From Pseudomonas azerbaijanoccidentalis (GTDB taxonomy: Bacteria > Pseudomonadota > Gammaproteobacteria > Pseudomonadales > Pseudomonadaceae): DNA of 64,000 nt. Position 1 is the stretch's first letter. Each line of letters begins with the position of its first letter. The notes under the pieces are model-generated. The model was not told the origin of the DNA. It ran no database searches and worked only from the letters and a program-made list of their open reading frames with translations. Below are positions 17,697 through 25,939 of the stretch, in pieces. The stretch lies in assembly GCF_019145495.1 (NCBI RefSeq), contig NZ_JAHSTU010000012.1, positions 1-64,000 of the forward strand, read 5' to 3'. The translations under genes and the position numbers were made by a program.

Positions 17697-18452
17697 TTAG
17701 TTGTGTGAGTTGTTCAGGAACTTGCTGAGGAACTGTTTCGTACGTTCTTCTTTCGGATTGGCAAACAGTGCCTTCGCTTCGCCTTGTTCGACGATCACAC
17801 CCTTGTCGAAAAACACCACACGGTTGGCCACGTCACGGGCGAAAGCCATTTCGTGGGTCACGATGACCATGGTGCGATTCTCTTCGGCCAGGCCGCGGAT
17901 CGTCGCCAGCACTTCGCCCACCAGCTCCGGGTCGAGCGCCGAGGTCGGTTCATCGAACAGGATCACTTCCGGTTCCATCGCCAGCGCCCGGGCAATCGCC
18001 ACGCGCTGTTGCTGGCCGCCCGAGAGACGGCGCGGGTAAGCGTCTTCCTTGCCCGCCAGGCCAACCTTGGCCAACAGTTTTTTGCCCAAGGCGATGGCAT
18101 CAGCAGGCGGGATCTTCTTGACGATGATCGGGCCTTCAATGACGTTTTCCAGGGCAGTGCGATGGGGGAACAGGTTGAAGTTCTGGAACACGAAGCCCAC
18201 GTGCTGGCGCAGGTTACGCACCAGGCCCTGCTGCTGGTTCAACGGGCGGCTGGTATCGATCTCGATATCGCCGACCTTGATCCGGCCGCTGGTGGGTTCT
18301 TCCAGAAAATTCAGGCAACGCAGGAACGTGGTCTTGCCCGAGCCGCTTGGCCCGATGATCGCCACGACCTCACCTTCCTTCACTTGCAGATCGATGCCGT
18401 TGAGCACGACTTGACCCTTGAACTGCTTTGTCAGTTTTTCCACGACAATCAT
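17697..18452 (-). CDS. tcyN: cystine-type ABC transporter ATPase
   Basis: ATPase of 251 residues. Walker A is GPSGSGKTT near 33-41, signature LSGGQQQR, Walker B VILFDEPTSALD. It lies third in a left-running operon with a family 3 binding protein and a permease that resemble the E. coli TcyJLN (FliY-YecSC) cystine system. The D-cysteine desulfhydrase-like gene next door supports the cystine assignment, since dcyD and tcyJLN are also neighbours in enterobacteria. A 4-base gap separates it from the permease gene. Confidence 0.88.
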   Translation of the reverse strand: MIVVEKLTKQFKGQVVLNGIDLQVKEGEVVAIIGPSGSGKTTFLRCLNFLEEPTSGRIKVGDIEIDTSRPLNQQQGLVRNLRQHVGFVFQNFNLFPHRTALENVIEGPIIVKKIPPADAIALGKKLLAKVGLAGKEDAYPRRLSGGQQQRVAIARALAMEPEVILFDEPTSALDPELVGEVLATIRGLAEENRTMVIVTHEMAFARDVANRVVFFDKGVIVEQGEAKALFANPKEERTKQFLSKFLNNSHN

Positions 18453-18456
18453 GGGG

Positions 18457-19122
18457 TCAGGACTCCTGATCGTGCCGATTGACCCGCTCTTCCAGCTTGT
18501 TCTGCAGGTGCGAAAGCACCGTGGCCAGAACCCAGTAGATCAGCGCGGCGGCAAGGTACATGGTGAAAATTTCGAAGGTGCGGGCGGTGATCAACTGCGC
18601 CTGACGGAACAGCTCCGGCACCTGGATGGTGGCCGCCAGTGCGGTGTCCTTGACCAGCGAAATAAAGCTGTTGCCCAGCGGCGGCAATGCCGTGCGCATC
18701 GCCTGCGGCAGGATGGCCCGACGCAAGGTCTGTGCGCGGGTCATGCCGATACTGGCAGCCGCTTCCCATTGGCCGCGTTCGATCGAGCTGATCGCGGCAC
18801 GCAGAATTTCACAGGCATAGGCCGCCATGTTCAGCGAGAAGCCGATCAGGGCGGCCGGCAGCGGATCAAGCTCCAGACCCAATTGCGGCAAGCCGTAATA
18901 GATCACGAACAGTTGCACCAGCAACGGCGTGCCGCGAAAGAACGACACGTAGATACGGGCGATCCAGCTCACCAGCTTGAAGCGCGACAGGCGCATCAGC
19001 GCCAGGCCGAAGCCCATCACCAGGCCGAAGAACATCCCGCCCAGGCTCAAGATCACCGTGTAGTACGCGCCCTTGAGCAAAAAGGGCGCGGAATCCAGTG
19101 CGAGTTGAAAAGCTTCTTCCAT
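18457..19122 (-). CDS. tcyL: cystine-type ABC transporter permease
   Basis: Inner-membrane permease of 221 residues with five predicted helices. The family signatures are RIYVSFFRGTPLLVQLFVIYY and GQWEAAASIGMTRAQTLRRAILPQAMR, the latter being the ATPase contact. Its ATG shares one base with the TAA stop of the binding-protein gene (TAATG), which implies translational coupling. Confidence 0.88.
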   Translation of the reverse strand: MEEAFQLALDSAPFLLKGAYYTVILSLGGMFFGLVMGFGLALMRLSRFKLVSWIARIYVSFFRGTPLLVQLFVIYYGLPQLGLELDPLPAALIGFSLNMAAYACEILRAAISSIERGQWEAAASIGMTRAQTLRRAILPQAMRTALPPLGNSFISLVKDTALAATIQVPELFRQAQLITARTFEIFTMYLAAALIYWVLATVLSHLQNKLEERVNRHDQES

Positions 19123-19922
19123 TATTGAGTGACGTCAGCGTTGAAGTATTTTTCCGAGAGCTTTTTCAGGGTGCCATCGGCGCGCAGTTTGTCGATCGCC
19201 TTGTTCACCGCAGCCAGCAGTTCGGGCTCGCCTTTGCGCAATGCAATACCGGCTTCCTGACGGGAGAACGCTTCACCTGCAGCGGTGGTGTCCTTGGCTT
19301 TCTTGGCGTATTCCAGCGCGGCCAGACGGTCGATCAAGATGGCGTCGATACGGCCGACACGCAGGTCCTGGAACTTGGTCGGATCATCTTCGTAGGTGCG
19401 CACATCAGCGGTCGGCACGTTGGCTTTGACCCACTGTTCGTAGTTGGTGCCCAGGCCCACGCCGACTTTCTTGCCACCCAGATCGGCAGCGGACTTGATG
19501 TTCAGCTCGGCGGCTTTTTTGGTCAGCACCAGCGCCTGAATCCCGGAAACGGTGTACGGCTCGGAGAAGTCATACTTCTTCTTGCGCTCTTCGGAGATGG
19601 TCACCTGGTTGATCACGGCGTCCAGACGCTTGGATTCCAGCGCTGCGAGGATGCCGTCCCATTTGGTCGGTTGCAGTTTGACCTTCACACCCAGCTCTTT
19701 GGCCAGCGCTTCGGAGAACTCGACTTCGAAGCCGGACAGTTTGCCGTCGGCGTCGACGAAACTGAACGGTGGGTAGGTGCCTTCCAGGCCGACGTTAATG
19801 ACGCCCTTGTCCTTGATTTGTTGCAGTTGCTCACCGGCAACGGCTTGGCCGATCAGGCCGGCGCTCAGTGCCAGGCCCAGCGAACCCACCAGCAGATTTC
19901 GACGTAGTGCGGAAAAATTCAT
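19122..19922 (-). CDS. tcyJ: cystine-type ABC transporter binding protein
   Basis: Periplasmic binding protein family 3, 266 residues, with an N-terminal signal peptide (about 1-29, hydrophobic LLVGSLGLALSAGLIGQAVA, cleavage after AVA). Ligand-domain landmarks are GVINVGLEGTYPPFSFVDADGKLSGFEVEF, with the Arg/Asp-type amino-acid pocket, and DAVINQVTISEERKKKYDFSEPY. Strong resemblance to FliY/TcyJ. First gene of the operon, preceded by a long AT-rich promoter region. Confidence 0.88.
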   Translation of the reverse strand: MNFSALRRNLLVGSLGLALSAGLIGQAVAGEQLQQIKDKGVINVGLEGTYPPFSFVDADGKLSGFEVEFSEALAKELGVKVKLQPTKWDGILAALESKRLDAVINQVTISEERKKKYDFSEPYTVSGIQALVLTKKAAELNIKSAADLGGKKVGVGLGTNYEQWVKANVPTADVRTYEDDPTKFQDLRVGRIDAILIDRLAALEYAKKAKDTTAAGEAFSRQEAGIALRKGEPELLAAVNKAIDKLRADGTLKKLSEKYFNADVTQ

Positions 19923-20127
19923 GACAAGCCCCTGTGTTTTCTTATGGAAGACGCTTTAGGAAAGTTGGCAAATTCGGGAATTGGACGACTGCGATATCCT
20001 GCCCTAAAGCAGCGTATGCGTCTCGCTGCAAATTCGCCTGCGGCGTGACTATATGATGGCGTTATTAGATTAGAAAATAATAAATTCTATTTTTGTTATG
20101 CAATTTACGAATAAGAAATAGGCTCTG
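19923..20127. promoter_or_regulatory. promoter region of tcyJLN
   Basis: The part nearest tcyJ is GC-balanced leader sequence. The segment 20,060-20,125 is very AT-rich. On the reverse strand ATTCGTAAATTGCAT (20,097-20,111) is a weaker match (10 of 15) to the motif shared by the sfnB and tauA promoters. Confidence 0.4.
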
Positions 20128-20203
20128 AAAAGATCGCAGCCTGCGGCAGCTCCTACAAGCATCGGCAAGCTCCAGTAGGAGCTGCCGCAGGCTGCGATCT
20201 TTT
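20128..20203. repeat. REPIN, type A
   Basis: Two intact inverted REPs with CCTGCGGCAGC arms. They lie just after the end of the D-cysteine desulfhydrase-like gene and before the tcyJ promoter region. Confidence 0.9.
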
Positions 20204-20208
20204 GATCT

Positions 20209-21216
20209 TTACAGGAAATCTTTGTAGGCAAACAACGCCGGCGCCCCACCGGTGTGCAGGAAAATGATCGGCCCCTCGTCGAAGCGCTGGCGTCCAATCC
20301 CGTCCAGCAACCCCGCCATGGCTTTGCCAGTGTAGACCGGGTCAAGCAGCAGTCCTTCCTGACTGGCCAGCAGTTTTACCGCCGCCAGCGTCCCGGCATT
20401 CGGCTCGCCGTAACGCGGCGCGAAATATTCGTCCCACAATTCGACCTTGAAGCTCTCGGGCAGGCTCACGCCCAGCAATTCTGCGGTGCGTTCGGCCAGA
20501 CCTTGCACCTTCGGTCGCTGGTCTTCATCGCTGCGCGACACCGTCACACCAATGACGGGCAACTGCGGCAGTGCTTCGCTCAACGCCAGTGCCAGACCAC
20601 TGTGGGTTCCGGCGCTGCCTGAGGCCAGGAGCACGGCGGCGAACTTCAGGCCGGTGTCTTTGATCTGCTCGGCCAATTCCAGGCCTGCGCGGACATAACC
20701 CAAAGCGCCCAATGCGTTGGAGCCACCAATCGGTACCAGGTACGGTTTTTTACCATTGTTGCGCAGGCGAGCGGCCAATGCTTCCAACTGCTCGTCTGCG
20801 TTGTCCAGATTCTCCACGAGTTCGACCTTGGTATCGAACAAGTCCAGCAACAACCGATTGCCGTTGCCGACATAGTTGGCGTCGTCGGTGCCCAAAGGGT
20901 TTTCCAGTAAGGCAACGCAACCGAGCCCGAGCTTGGCGGCAATGGCCGCTGTCTGGCGCACGTGGTTCGATTGCAAGGCACCGGCCGTGATCAAGGTGTC
21001 GGCACCCTGGGCGAGGGCATCGGCAGCGAGGTATTCGAGTTTGCGCAGCTTGTTGCCGCCCATTGCCAGTGGCGTAAGGTCATCGCGTTTGACGTACACA
21101 TCGCGACCAAGCCAGGTCGACAGCCGTTCGAGTTTTTCCAGGGAGGTGGGCTGACCAAGCAGGTCGAGGCGGTTAAAGCGGGCAAGCTGTTGTTTGATCA
21201 ACTCTTGATTGGACAT
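20209..21216 (-). CDS. dcyD: D-cysteine desulfhydrase-like PLP enzyme
   Basis: Pyridoxal-phosphate protein of the ACC deaminase/D-cysteine desulfhydrase group, 335 residues against about 328 for E. coli DcyD. The PLP lysine is in GGNKLRKLEYLAADAL (Lys 56), followed by the family block LITAGALQSNHVRQTAA. A phosphate-binding loop candidate is SGSAGTHSGLALAL. I chose the ATG at 21,216; the frame is open to 21,282 but lies in the promoter region shared with the divergent acetyltransferase gene. Expected reaction: D-cysteine to pyruvate, sulfide and ammonia. ACC deaminase activity cannot be excluded by sight. Confidence 0.85.
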   Translation of the reverse strand: MSNQELIKQQLARFNRLDLLGQPTSLEKLERLSTWLGRDVYVKRDDLTPLAMGGNKLRKLEYLAADALAQGADTLITAGALQSNHVRQTAAIAAKLGLGCVALLENPLGTDDANYVGNGNRLLLDLFDTKVELVENLDNADEQLEALAARLRNNGKKPYLVPIGGSNALGALGYVRAGLELAEQIKDTGLKFAAVLLASGSAGTHSGLALALSEALPQLPVIGVTVSRSDEDQRPKVQGLAERTAELLGVSLPESFKVELWDEYFAPRYGEPNAGTLAAVKLLASQEGLLLDPVYTGKAMAGLLDGIGRQRFDEGPIIFLHTGGAPALFAYKDFL

Positions 21217-21408
21217 GGTTCCGTACTGGCGGTGAATGATGTCAGGACTATAGGCACGCGTATTTGTCGGGGCAACCGACAATCACTTATAGCTGAAAGT
21301 GCTTAACACAGCACAATTGGTTCTTAATTTGCGCCACGACCGTTGCCGTAAAGTAATCGCCGTTGACGCGGCCCGACCGTCCGGCCGCTCCGTGAGGAGT
21401 TTTTTACC

Positions 21409-22335
21409 GTGAGTGAGCGTTCCAGCCATTGGCAATTGCAGACCATCGTCAGTCAGCTGCGCACGGCACGTGACCAGTGGCGTGCACAAAACGGCCGCGT
21501 CAGCGGCGAGCAGGGTGGCCGAGAGTTACCGTCCCGGGCGGCCATGGCGGACATTCTCGAAGCGCTGTGCGGCGCGCTGTTTCCGATGCGTCTGGGGCCG
21601 GTGGACTTGCGCGAAGAGAGTGAAGACTTCTACGTCGGCCACACCCTGGATGTCGCGCTGAATGCCTTGCTGGCACAAGCGCGACTCGAACTGCGGTATG
21701 CGGCCCGCCACAGCGCCGAGGCCGATACGGAGGTCGAAGCCAAGACCATTCAGATCATTCAGGATTTCGCCCTGGCCCTGCCCGGGTTGCGCAGCCTGTT
21801 GGACACCGACGTGCTGGCGGCCTATCACGGTGACCCGGCGGCTCGCAGTGTCGATGAAGTACTGCTGTGCTACCCGGGAATTCTGGCAGTGATTCACCAT
21901 CGTCTGGCCCACCATTTGTACCGCGCAGGTTTGCCGTTGCTGGCGCGGATCAGTGCGGAAATCGCTCACTCGGCGACGGGTATCGACATCCACCCGGGCG
22001 CGCAGATCGGCCGCAGTTTCTTCATCGATCACGGGACGGGTGTGGTGATCGGCGAGACCGCGATCATCGGCGAGCGCGTACGGATTTATCAGGCCGTGAC
22101 GCTGGGCGCCAAGCGTTTCCCTGCGGACGAAGATGGTCAGTTGCAGAAGGGCCAGGCGCGGCATCCGATCGTCGAGGATGACGTGGTGATTTACGCCGGT
22201 GCAACCATCCTGGGGCGCATCACCATCGGCCAGGGTTCGACCATCGGCGGTAACGTCTGGCTGACCCGCAGCGTACCGGCGGGCAGCAACCTGACCCAGG
22301 CGAATTTGCAGCTGGATGATGGGGCGCAGAAGTAA
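21409..22335 (+). CDS. epsC: serine O-acetyltransferase
   Basis: Left-handed beta-helix acetyltransferase of 308 residues, of the longer SAT/EpsC type. The N-terminal helical domain occupies about 1-170. The hexapeptide-repeat domain contains the catalytic region HSATGIDIHPGAQIGRSFFIDHGTGVVIGETAIIG at about 185-220. It makes O-acetylserine, the acceptor for sulfide in cysteine synthesis. The start is a GTG at 21,409; GAGGAG lies 11 bases before it. It is divergent from the desulfhydrase-like gene, so synthesis and breakdown of cysteine face each other across one 190-base promoter region. Confidence 0.85.
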   Translation: MSERSSHWQLQTIVSQLRTARDQWRAQNGRVSGEQGGRELPSRAAMADILEALCGALFPMRLGPVDLREESEDFYVGHTLDVALNALLAQARLELRYAARHSAEADTEVEAKTIQIIQDFALALPGLRSLLDTDVLAAYHGDPAARSVDEVLLCYPGILAVIHHRLAHHLYRAGLPLLARISAEIAHSATGIDIHPGAQIGRSFFIDHGTGVVIGETAIIGERVRIYQAVTLGAKRFPADEDGQLQKGQARHPIVEDDVVIYAGATILGRITIGQGSTIGGNVWLTRSVPAGSNLTQANLQLDDGAQK

Positions 22336-22360
22336 GGCCAGATCAACCGATGCGCCAACT

Positions 22361-22467
22361 GTAGGAGCTGTAGGAGCTGTCGAGTGAAACGAGGCTGCGA
22401 TCTTTTCAAGGGCACTGCAAAGCCAAAGCCAAAGTCAAAAGATCGCAGCCTGCGGCAGCTCCTACAG
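22361..22467. repeat. REPIN, type A, with a tandem duplication
   Basis: A REP pair in the outward orientation. The left copy has GTAGGAGCTG repeated back to back, and its stem is damaged (TGTCGAGTGAAACGAGGCTG). The right copy is intact. Confidence 0.85.
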
Positions 22468-22562
22468 AAATCCCCAATTCCCGCCGCGTTATACCCCTCC
22501 TTGAGCTAGCGTAAGAAAGCGACCGCCCAGCCCTGCGATTAGTCCTTAGCCCCCTATTCATG

Positions 22563-22590
22563 TTTAACTTGAACGTTCATTCAAGTTAAA
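22563..22590. promoter_or_regulatory. probable BetI operator
   Basis: A perfect inverted repeat: TTTAACTTGAA and TTCAAGTTAAA, 11 bases each, flank CGTTCA. TetR-family BetI represses choline genes through a palindrome of this type in proteobacteria. It lies 92 bases before the transporter start, so choline is the expected inducer. Confidence 0.7.
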
Positions 22591-22629
22591 CCGGTGGTTC
22601 GCTGCCCGCTCACAACAGGAGGCTTGCCT

Positions 22630-22686
22630 TTGCTGAGTCCGATTTCTACAGCCACGATTGACCTCTTCGAGGTGCACCGTTCATGA
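22630..22686 (+). CDS. possible 18-codon leader peptide of betT
   Basis: AGGAGG at 22,617-22,622 is the best ribosome binding site near betT but is too far (60 bases) from the betT ATG. Seven bases after it comes TTG, opening an 18-codon frame (MLSPISTATIDLFEVHRS). Its TGA overlaps the betT ATG as ATGA. The betT ATG itself has no clear Shine-Dalgarno. This suggests that betT translation is coupled to the leader. The codons show no attenuation pattern. Confidence 0.4.
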   Translation: MLSPISTATIDLFEVHRS

Positions 22687-24677
22687 GTGCATCATCCCTT
22701 CCTCCCAGCGGCCTCGTCCGCATGAACCCGCCAGTGTTCTACTTTGCGGCGAGTTTCATTCTGTTGTTCGGTGTCGTGGTCATTGCCATGCCCGAGCAGG
22801 CCGGTGCCTGGTTGCTGGCCGCACAAAACTGGGCGGCCAACACGGTCGGCTGGTACTACATGTTGGCGATGACCCTGTATCTGGTCTTCGTGGTGGTCAC
22901 CGCGTTATCGGGCTACGGCAAGATCAAACTCGGTGCCGACCACGACGAGCCCGAATTCAGTTACCTGTCCTGGGCCGGCATGCTGTTCGCCGCCGGGATC
23001 AGCATCACGTTGTTCTTCTTCTGCGTGTCCGAACCGCTGACTCACATGCTCCAGCCGCCGCAAGGCGAGGCGGGCACGGCGGAGGCGGCGCGCCAGGCCA
23101 TGCAGATTCTCTTTCTGCATTGGGGTCTTCACGGCTGGGGCGTGTTCGCTTTCGTCGGCATGGCGCTCGCTTACTTCGCGTATCGACACAACCTGCCGCT
23201 GGCCCTGCGTTCGGCGCTGTATCCGTTGATTGGCAAACGCATCAACGGCCCTATCGGTTACGCTGTGGACGGCTTCGGCATCATCGCCACGGTGTTCGGC
23301 CTCGGTGCCGACATGGGCTTCGGTGTGTTGCACCTCAACTCCGGCCTGGACTACCTGTTCGGCATTGCCCACACCCAGTGGATTCAGGTCGGCCTGATCA
23401 CGCTGATGATGGGCGCTGCGATCATCGTCGCGGTGTCCGGCGTCGACAAGGGCGTGCGGGTGATGTCCGACATCAACATGTTGCTGGCCTGCGCGCTTCT
23501 GCTATTCGTGTTGTTCGCCGGGCCCACGCAGCATTTGCTCAACACGTTGATCCAGAACGTCGGTGATTATCTGGGCGCGTTGCCGATGAAGAGTTTCGAC
23601 CTCTACGCCTACGATAAACCCAGCGACTGGCTGGGCGGCTGGACGGTGTTCTATTGGGCCTGGTGGATCGCATGGTCGCCGTTCGTGGGCCTGTTCATCG
23701 CACGGATTTCCCGTGGCCGGACCATTCGCGAATTTGTCTTCGGCGTGCTGTTGATTCCGTTGGGTTTCACCCTGGCGTGGATGTCGATCTTCGGCAACAG
23801 CGCCATCGATCAAGTGCTCAACCACGGCATGAGCGCGCTGGGCATGTCGGCCATCGACAATCCGTCGATGACCCTCTACTTGCTGCTGGAAACCTACCCG
23901 TGGAGCAAAACCGTCATCGCGGTCACGGTGTTCATCAGCTTTGTGTTCTTCGTCACTTCCGCCGATTCGGGCACCGTGGTGCTGTCGACGCTTTCCGCCA
24001 AGGGTGGCAACCCGGATGAAGACGGGCCGAAATGGCTGCGGGTGTTCTGGGGCGCGATGACTGCGCTGGTGACCAGTGCGTTGCTGTTCTCCGGCAGCAT
24101 CGATGCGTTGAAGTCGGCGGTGGTCCTGACCTCGTTGCCGTTCTCGCTGATTTTGCTGCTGATGATGTGGGGCTTGCACAAGGCGTTTTACCTGGAGTCG
24201 CAAAAGCAAATCGCGCAGCTGCATTCCCTGGCGCCGGTGTCCGGTTCACGGCGCGGTGGCTGGCGTCAGCGCTTGAGTCAGGCGGTGCATTTCCCGTCGC
24301 GGGACGAGGTGTATCGCTTCCTCGATACGACGGTGCGCCCGGCGATTGAAGAGGTCTCGGCGGTGTTCATCGAGAAGGGCCTCAAGGTCATGACGCATCC
24401 AGAACCGGTCAACGACAGCGTCAGCCTGGAAATCGGTCACGGCGATGAGCATCCGTTTATCTACCAGGTGCAAATGCGCGGCTATTTCACGCCGTCGTTT
24501 GCCCGGGGCGGCATGGGCTCCAAGGAACTCAATAACCGTCGGTACTACCGCGCCGAAGTGCATTTGAGCGAGGGCAGTCAGAACTACGATCTGGTGGGCT
24601 ACACCAAGGAGCAGATCATCAACGACATCCTCGATCAGTACGAACGGCACATGCAGTTCTTGCATCTGGTGCGGTGA
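22683..24677 (+). CDS. betT: BCCT family choline transporter
   Basis: Inner-membrane betaine/choline/carnitine transporter of 664 residues with about twelve helices up to residue 510. The BCCT signature is visible as FYWAWWIAWSPFVGLFIARISR. The hydrophilic C-terminal extension of about 150 residues (from about 515) is typical of BetT, where it tunes osmotic activation. The extension ends in ILDQYERHMQFLHLV. The probable BetI operator upstream supports choline as substrate. Carnitine or glycine betaine would be the alternatives. The betABI genes are not in the window. Confidence 0.87.
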   Translation: MSASSLPPSGLVRMNPPVFYFAASFILLFGVVVIAMPEQAGAWLLAAQNWAANTVGWYYMLAMTLYLVFVVVTALSGYGKIKLGADHDEPEFSYLSWAGMLFAAGISITLFFFCVSEPLTHMLQPPQGEAGTAEAARQAMQILFLHWGLHGWGVFAFVGMALAYFAYRHNLPLALRSALYPLIGKRINGPIGYAVDGFGIIATVFGLGADMGFGVLHLNSGLDYLFGIAHTQWIQVGLITLMMGAAIIVAVSGVDKGVRVMSDINMLLACALLLFVLFAGPTQHLLNTLIQNVGDYLGALPMKSFDLYAYDKPSDWLGGWTVFYWAWWIAWSPFVGLFIARISRGRTIREFVFGVLLIPLGFTLAWMSIFGNSAIDQVLNHGMSALGMSAIDNPSMTLYLLLETYPWSKTVIAVTVFISFVFFVTSADSGTVVLSTLSAKGGNPDEDGPKWLRVFWGAMTALVTSALLFSGSIDALKSAVVLTSLPFSLILLLMMWGLHKAFYLESQKQIAQLHSLAPVSGSRRGGWRQRLSQAVHFPSRDEVYRFLDTTVRPAIEEVSAVFIEKGLKVMTHPEPVNDSVSLEIGHGDEHPFIYQVQMRGYFTPSFARGGMGSKELNNRRYYRAEVHLSEGSQNYDLVGYTKEQIINDILDQYERHMQFLHLVR

Positions 24678-24686
24678 TCGAGGGCT

Positions 24687-24947
24687 TCACGTTTCGGTGG
24701 TCATCACCATGAACAACACCAGCGCCGCCACCGGGATTCCGAAGACGGCGCTGCCCACCACCAGTTCAGTGCCTAGCGGCTGGCCGGCATGCACGATACC
24801 GACCGCGCCGTTAATCAGCGTCAGCGCCAGCCACAGCACGATAAAGCTGTAGGCCAGGAGCTGGCGGCTGAAGCCGATCTTCTCGCCAATGTAGAGCATC
24901 AGCGCCAGGAGAATCAGGCCGAAGGTGATGATGATCGTCGTGTGCAT
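24687..24947 (-). CDS. small membrane protein
   Basis: An 86-residue protein made almost entirely of hydrophobic helices. Segments lie at about 3-18 (IIITFGLILLALMLYIG), 28-48 and 60-82. Basic residues at the first loop (GEKIGFSRQ) would be cytoplasmic. I chose the ATG at 24,947; another lies four codons upstream. It is convergent with betT, with only 9 bases between. I do not know the family; similar small pseudomonad proteins are annotated as hypothetical membrane proteins. Confidence 0.7.
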   Translation of the reverse strand: MHTTIIITFGLILLALMLYIGEKIGFSRQLLAYSFIVLWLALTLINGAVGIVHAGQPLGTELVVGSAVFGIPVAALVLFMVMTTET

Positions 24948-24990
24948 GAACAGTCCCACCCTTCAGATGTGCATTGCTTTAGAAACAGCC

Positions 24991-25054
24991 ATCGCGAGCA
25001 GGCTCACTCCTACAACATCACCGCGATCCCTGTGGGAGCGAGCCTGCTCGCGAT
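24991..25054. repeat. REPIN, type B
   Basis: The arms are ATCGCGAGCAGGCTCACTCC and GGGAGCGAGCCTGCTCGCGA, related to the type B palindrome at 12.4 kb but with CGAGCAGGCTCG in the stem. Confidence 0.85.
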
Positions 25055-25085
25055 TAAGATCACTGCGGTCTCAGTGTGAACTCAG

Positions 25086-25826
25086 TTAAACCAACCCGCC
25101 ATTGACCCGCAAAATCTGCCCATTGACCCAGGCCGAATCCGGCCCGGCTAGAAACGACACGACACGGGCAATATCCTCCGGCTGCCCCAGCCGCTCCAGC
25201 GGCGCCATCTTCGCAAAACTCTGAATCTGCTCTTCACTCTTGCCATGCAAAAACAGCTCGGTCGCCACGGGCCCGGGCGCTACCGCATTGACGGTGATGT
25301 TGCGCCCGCGCATTTCCTTAGCGAACACCTGGGTCAACGATTCCACCGCCGCTTTGCTGGCAATGTACACCGCATAGCCCGGCAGGTTCAGGCCGACGGT
25401 GCTGCTGGAAAAATTGATGATCCGCCCGCCGTCGTTCAAGCGTGTGGCGGCTTCGCGCAGGGTGTTGAAGGTGCCACGGGCATGAATGTTGAAGGTCTGA
25501 TCGAACAACTCGTCGCTGTGTTGCGCCAGTGGCAGCACCTTGAGAATGCCGGCGTTATTCACCAGCACATCGATTTTGCCGAGCTGGGTTTCGGCCTCGT
25601 CGAACATCCGCCGCACGTCGTCTGCATTGGCCACATCGGCCTTGATCGCTATGGCTTGATGCCCGGCCTGACGCAGTTCCACCACCAGTTTCGAAGCTTC
25701 GCTGGCGCTGCTGGCGTAGTTGATGGCGACGGCGAAACCTTCGCTGGCGAGTTGCTTGGCGATGACCGCGCCGATGCCGCGGGAGGCGCCAGTGACGAGG
25801 GCAACTTTCGGAGTCTGGTGAGTCAT
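25086..25826 (-). CDS. short-chain dehydrogenase/reductase
   Basis: Classical SDR of 246 residues. The cofactor loop is TGASRGIG at 12-19, the structural NNAG lies in VLVNNAGIL, and the catalytic Ser-Tyr-Lys is seen in NFSSSTVGLNLPGYAVYIASK. The acidic/basic pattern after strand 2 (NYASSASEASKLV) suggests NADPH. I chose the ATG at 25,826; the longer frame crosses the divergent LysR promoter. Substrate unknown. The divergent LysR gene next door probably controls it. Confidence 0.85.
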   Translation of the reverse strand: MTHQTPKVALVTGASRGIGAVIAKQLASEGFAVAINYASSASEASKLVVELRQAGHQAIAIKADVANADDVRRMFDEAETQLGKIDVLVNNAGILKVLPLAQHSDELFDQTFNIHARGTFNTLREAATRLNDGGRIINFSSSTVGLNLPGYAVYIASKAAVESLTQVFAKEMRGRNITVNAVAPGPVATELFLHGKSEEQIQSFAKMAPLERLGQPEDIARVVSFLAGPDSAWVNGQILRVNGGLV

Positions 25827-25939
25827 TTCGAAGTACCTGTGATGTTGGGGTGAAGCCAATTTCACAGGTTTACTCAGGCCGATAAATGCACCAGAGTTGC
25901 CTTGACTGTTCAAAAATCGCCAACAATTGGACGCCTACT

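Noticed and set aside
22658..23566. 302-codon forward frame overlapping the first half of betT
   Set aside because: Composition of Arg/His/Pro-rich nonsense; betT frame has the helices and BCCT signature.
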